From NCBI GenBank assembly GCA_041694215.1, contig JASMTO010000047.1, positions 1-55,119 on the forward strand: DNA of 55,119 bases, in the 5' to 3' direction. A program made the translations under genes and the position numbers. Shown here piece after piece: positions 54,580 to 55,119 of the stretch; the stretch's first letter is position 1; each line of letters begins with the position of its first letter. The notes below the pieces were generated by a model. That model was not told where the DNA came from, did no database searches, and saw only the letters and a list, made by a program, of their open reading frames with translations. The DNA is from Flexistipes sp041694215 (lineage in GTDB: Bacteria > Chrysiogenota > Deferribacteres > Deferribacterales > Flexistipitaceae).

Positions 54580-55119
54580 ATGGAAGACAGAGATCTTGTT
54601 TTTAAAAAGCTTAGAAACAGGGCTGAAGAAAAGCTTGAGAAAATGGGCGTGGATGTAAATGAACTAAATTTCAAAGATATGGACGAGCTTGTTCACGATC
54701 TTTCTGTATACCAGGTGGAGCTGGAAATCCAGAACGAGGAACTGAAGAATTCCCAGGTTCAGCTGCAGGAATTAAAAGACAGATATTTTAAGCTTTTTGA
54801 TAAAGCCTCCGTTGGTTTTGTGATACTGGATAAGGATATGAGTATTAATGATGTCAATAATACATTTGTTGAAATTATTAAATATGATAAGAGTGATTTG
54901 ATCAATGCTCATATTTCTGTTTTTTTGGATAGGGACAGTTTTGTGGCATTTTCTAAAGTTTTCACTGATACACTGAAGAACAAAAAAACAAATGAAATAA
55001 GCTTCCAGTTTAAAAACGGCAATGGTGAAATTAAAAAGGTTGATGCCACTTTTTCTTACATTACACTGTATAGGAGTGAACAACCCTGTGTTTTGATTAC
55101 ATTAAAAGATGTTACCGAA
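54580..55119 (+). CDS. PAS-domain sensor protein (5' part, runs off the window)
   Basis: The open frame starts with ATG at 54580 after AAAAGGAA and stays open to the last base (180 codons seen). Residues 1-65 are helical with coiled-coil character (ELVHDLSVYQVELEIQNEEL, a segment frequent before PAS domains in sensor kinases and cyclases). Residues about 66-180 form a PAS domain (YFKLFDKASVGFVILDKDM to VLITLKDVTE). The output domain lies beyond the window: a histidine kinase or GGDEF would be usual. It starts 22 nt after the CheB-CheR-PAS gene, so the two likely act in one pathway. Confidence 0.82.
   Translation, partial: MEDRDLVFKKLRNRAEEKLEKMGVDVNELNFKDMDELVHDLSVYQVELEIQNEELKNSQVQLQELKDRYFKLFDKASVGFVILDKDMSINDVNNTFVEIIKYDKSDLINAHISVFLDRDSFVAFSKVFTDTLKNKKTNEISFQFKNGNGEIKKVDATFSYITLYRSEQPCVLITLKDVTE

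Overview
The window is AT-rich bacterial chromosome and most likely comes from a Gram-negative anaerobe of the Deferribacteres type (Flexistipes/Deferribacter-like). That placement is inference. It rests on Kdo/LPS export genes beside rpoN, hprK and rapZ, on a futalosine hydrolase (futalosine-route menaquinone), on a complete branched-chain amino acid importer next to proline oxidation genes, and on the low G+C. No rRNA is present to fix the taxon.

Layout. 1-2.8 kb: a periplasmic parvulin-type chaperone, then a 1.65-kb unit carrying an AAA-ATPase/PD-(D/E)XK gene between 30-bp terminal inverted repeats, each of which is itself a perfect hairpin. 2.8-7.7 kb: livKHMGF, with a hairpin terminator after livK. 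7.7-11.4 kb: a convergent YdjM-like membrane protein, then P5C dehydrogenase and proline dehydrogenase. 11.4-11.7 kb: an intergenic repeat. 11.7-40.2 kb: about 30 co-directional genes with gaps of at most about 33 nt, often overlapping. They run from a degenerate MshEN/PilT-like ATPase and a DinG-type helicase through pgi, tilS, hpt, ftsH, folP, cdaA, cdaR, glmM, pdxJ, acpS, kdsB, pyrG, kdsA, kdsD, kdsC, lptC, lptA, lptB, rpoN, hpf, ptsN, hprK and rapZ to a mannose-family PTS (IIA, IIB, IIC, IID), HPr and EI. The EI gene carries an in-frame TAA at codon 245. 40.2-43.3 kb: a 42-residue membrane ORF, a lone receiver domain, a CAU-anticodon tRNA, a NIF3-family protein, a zinc-ribbon coiled-coil protein and RNase HI. 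43.4-45 kb: metF and mqnB. 45-51.2 kb: an EAL protein followed by a four-gene peptide/nickel-class ABC importer. 51.3 kb to the end: a CheB-CheR-PAS protein and the start of a PAS sensor that runs off the window.

How it works together. The long central run combines envelope building (GlmM for UDP-GlcNAc, Kdo synthesis and CMP-activation with CTP from PyrG, Lpt export), second-messenger control (c-di-AMP by CdaA/CdaR), and sigma-54/PTS regulation (RpoN, EIIA-Ntr, HPr kinase, RapZ, Man-type PTS). With EI interrupted, HPr may be addressed only by HPr kinase, so the PTS branch may be regulatory or decaying. Liv import plus proline oxidation points to amino acid use.

The observations most worth follow-up are the TIR-bounded ATPase/nuclease unit, the ochre codon in ptsI, the ATPase-dead-looking MshEN/PilT-like protein, and the EAL gene coupled to an ABC importer whose ATPase has a His-rich insert.
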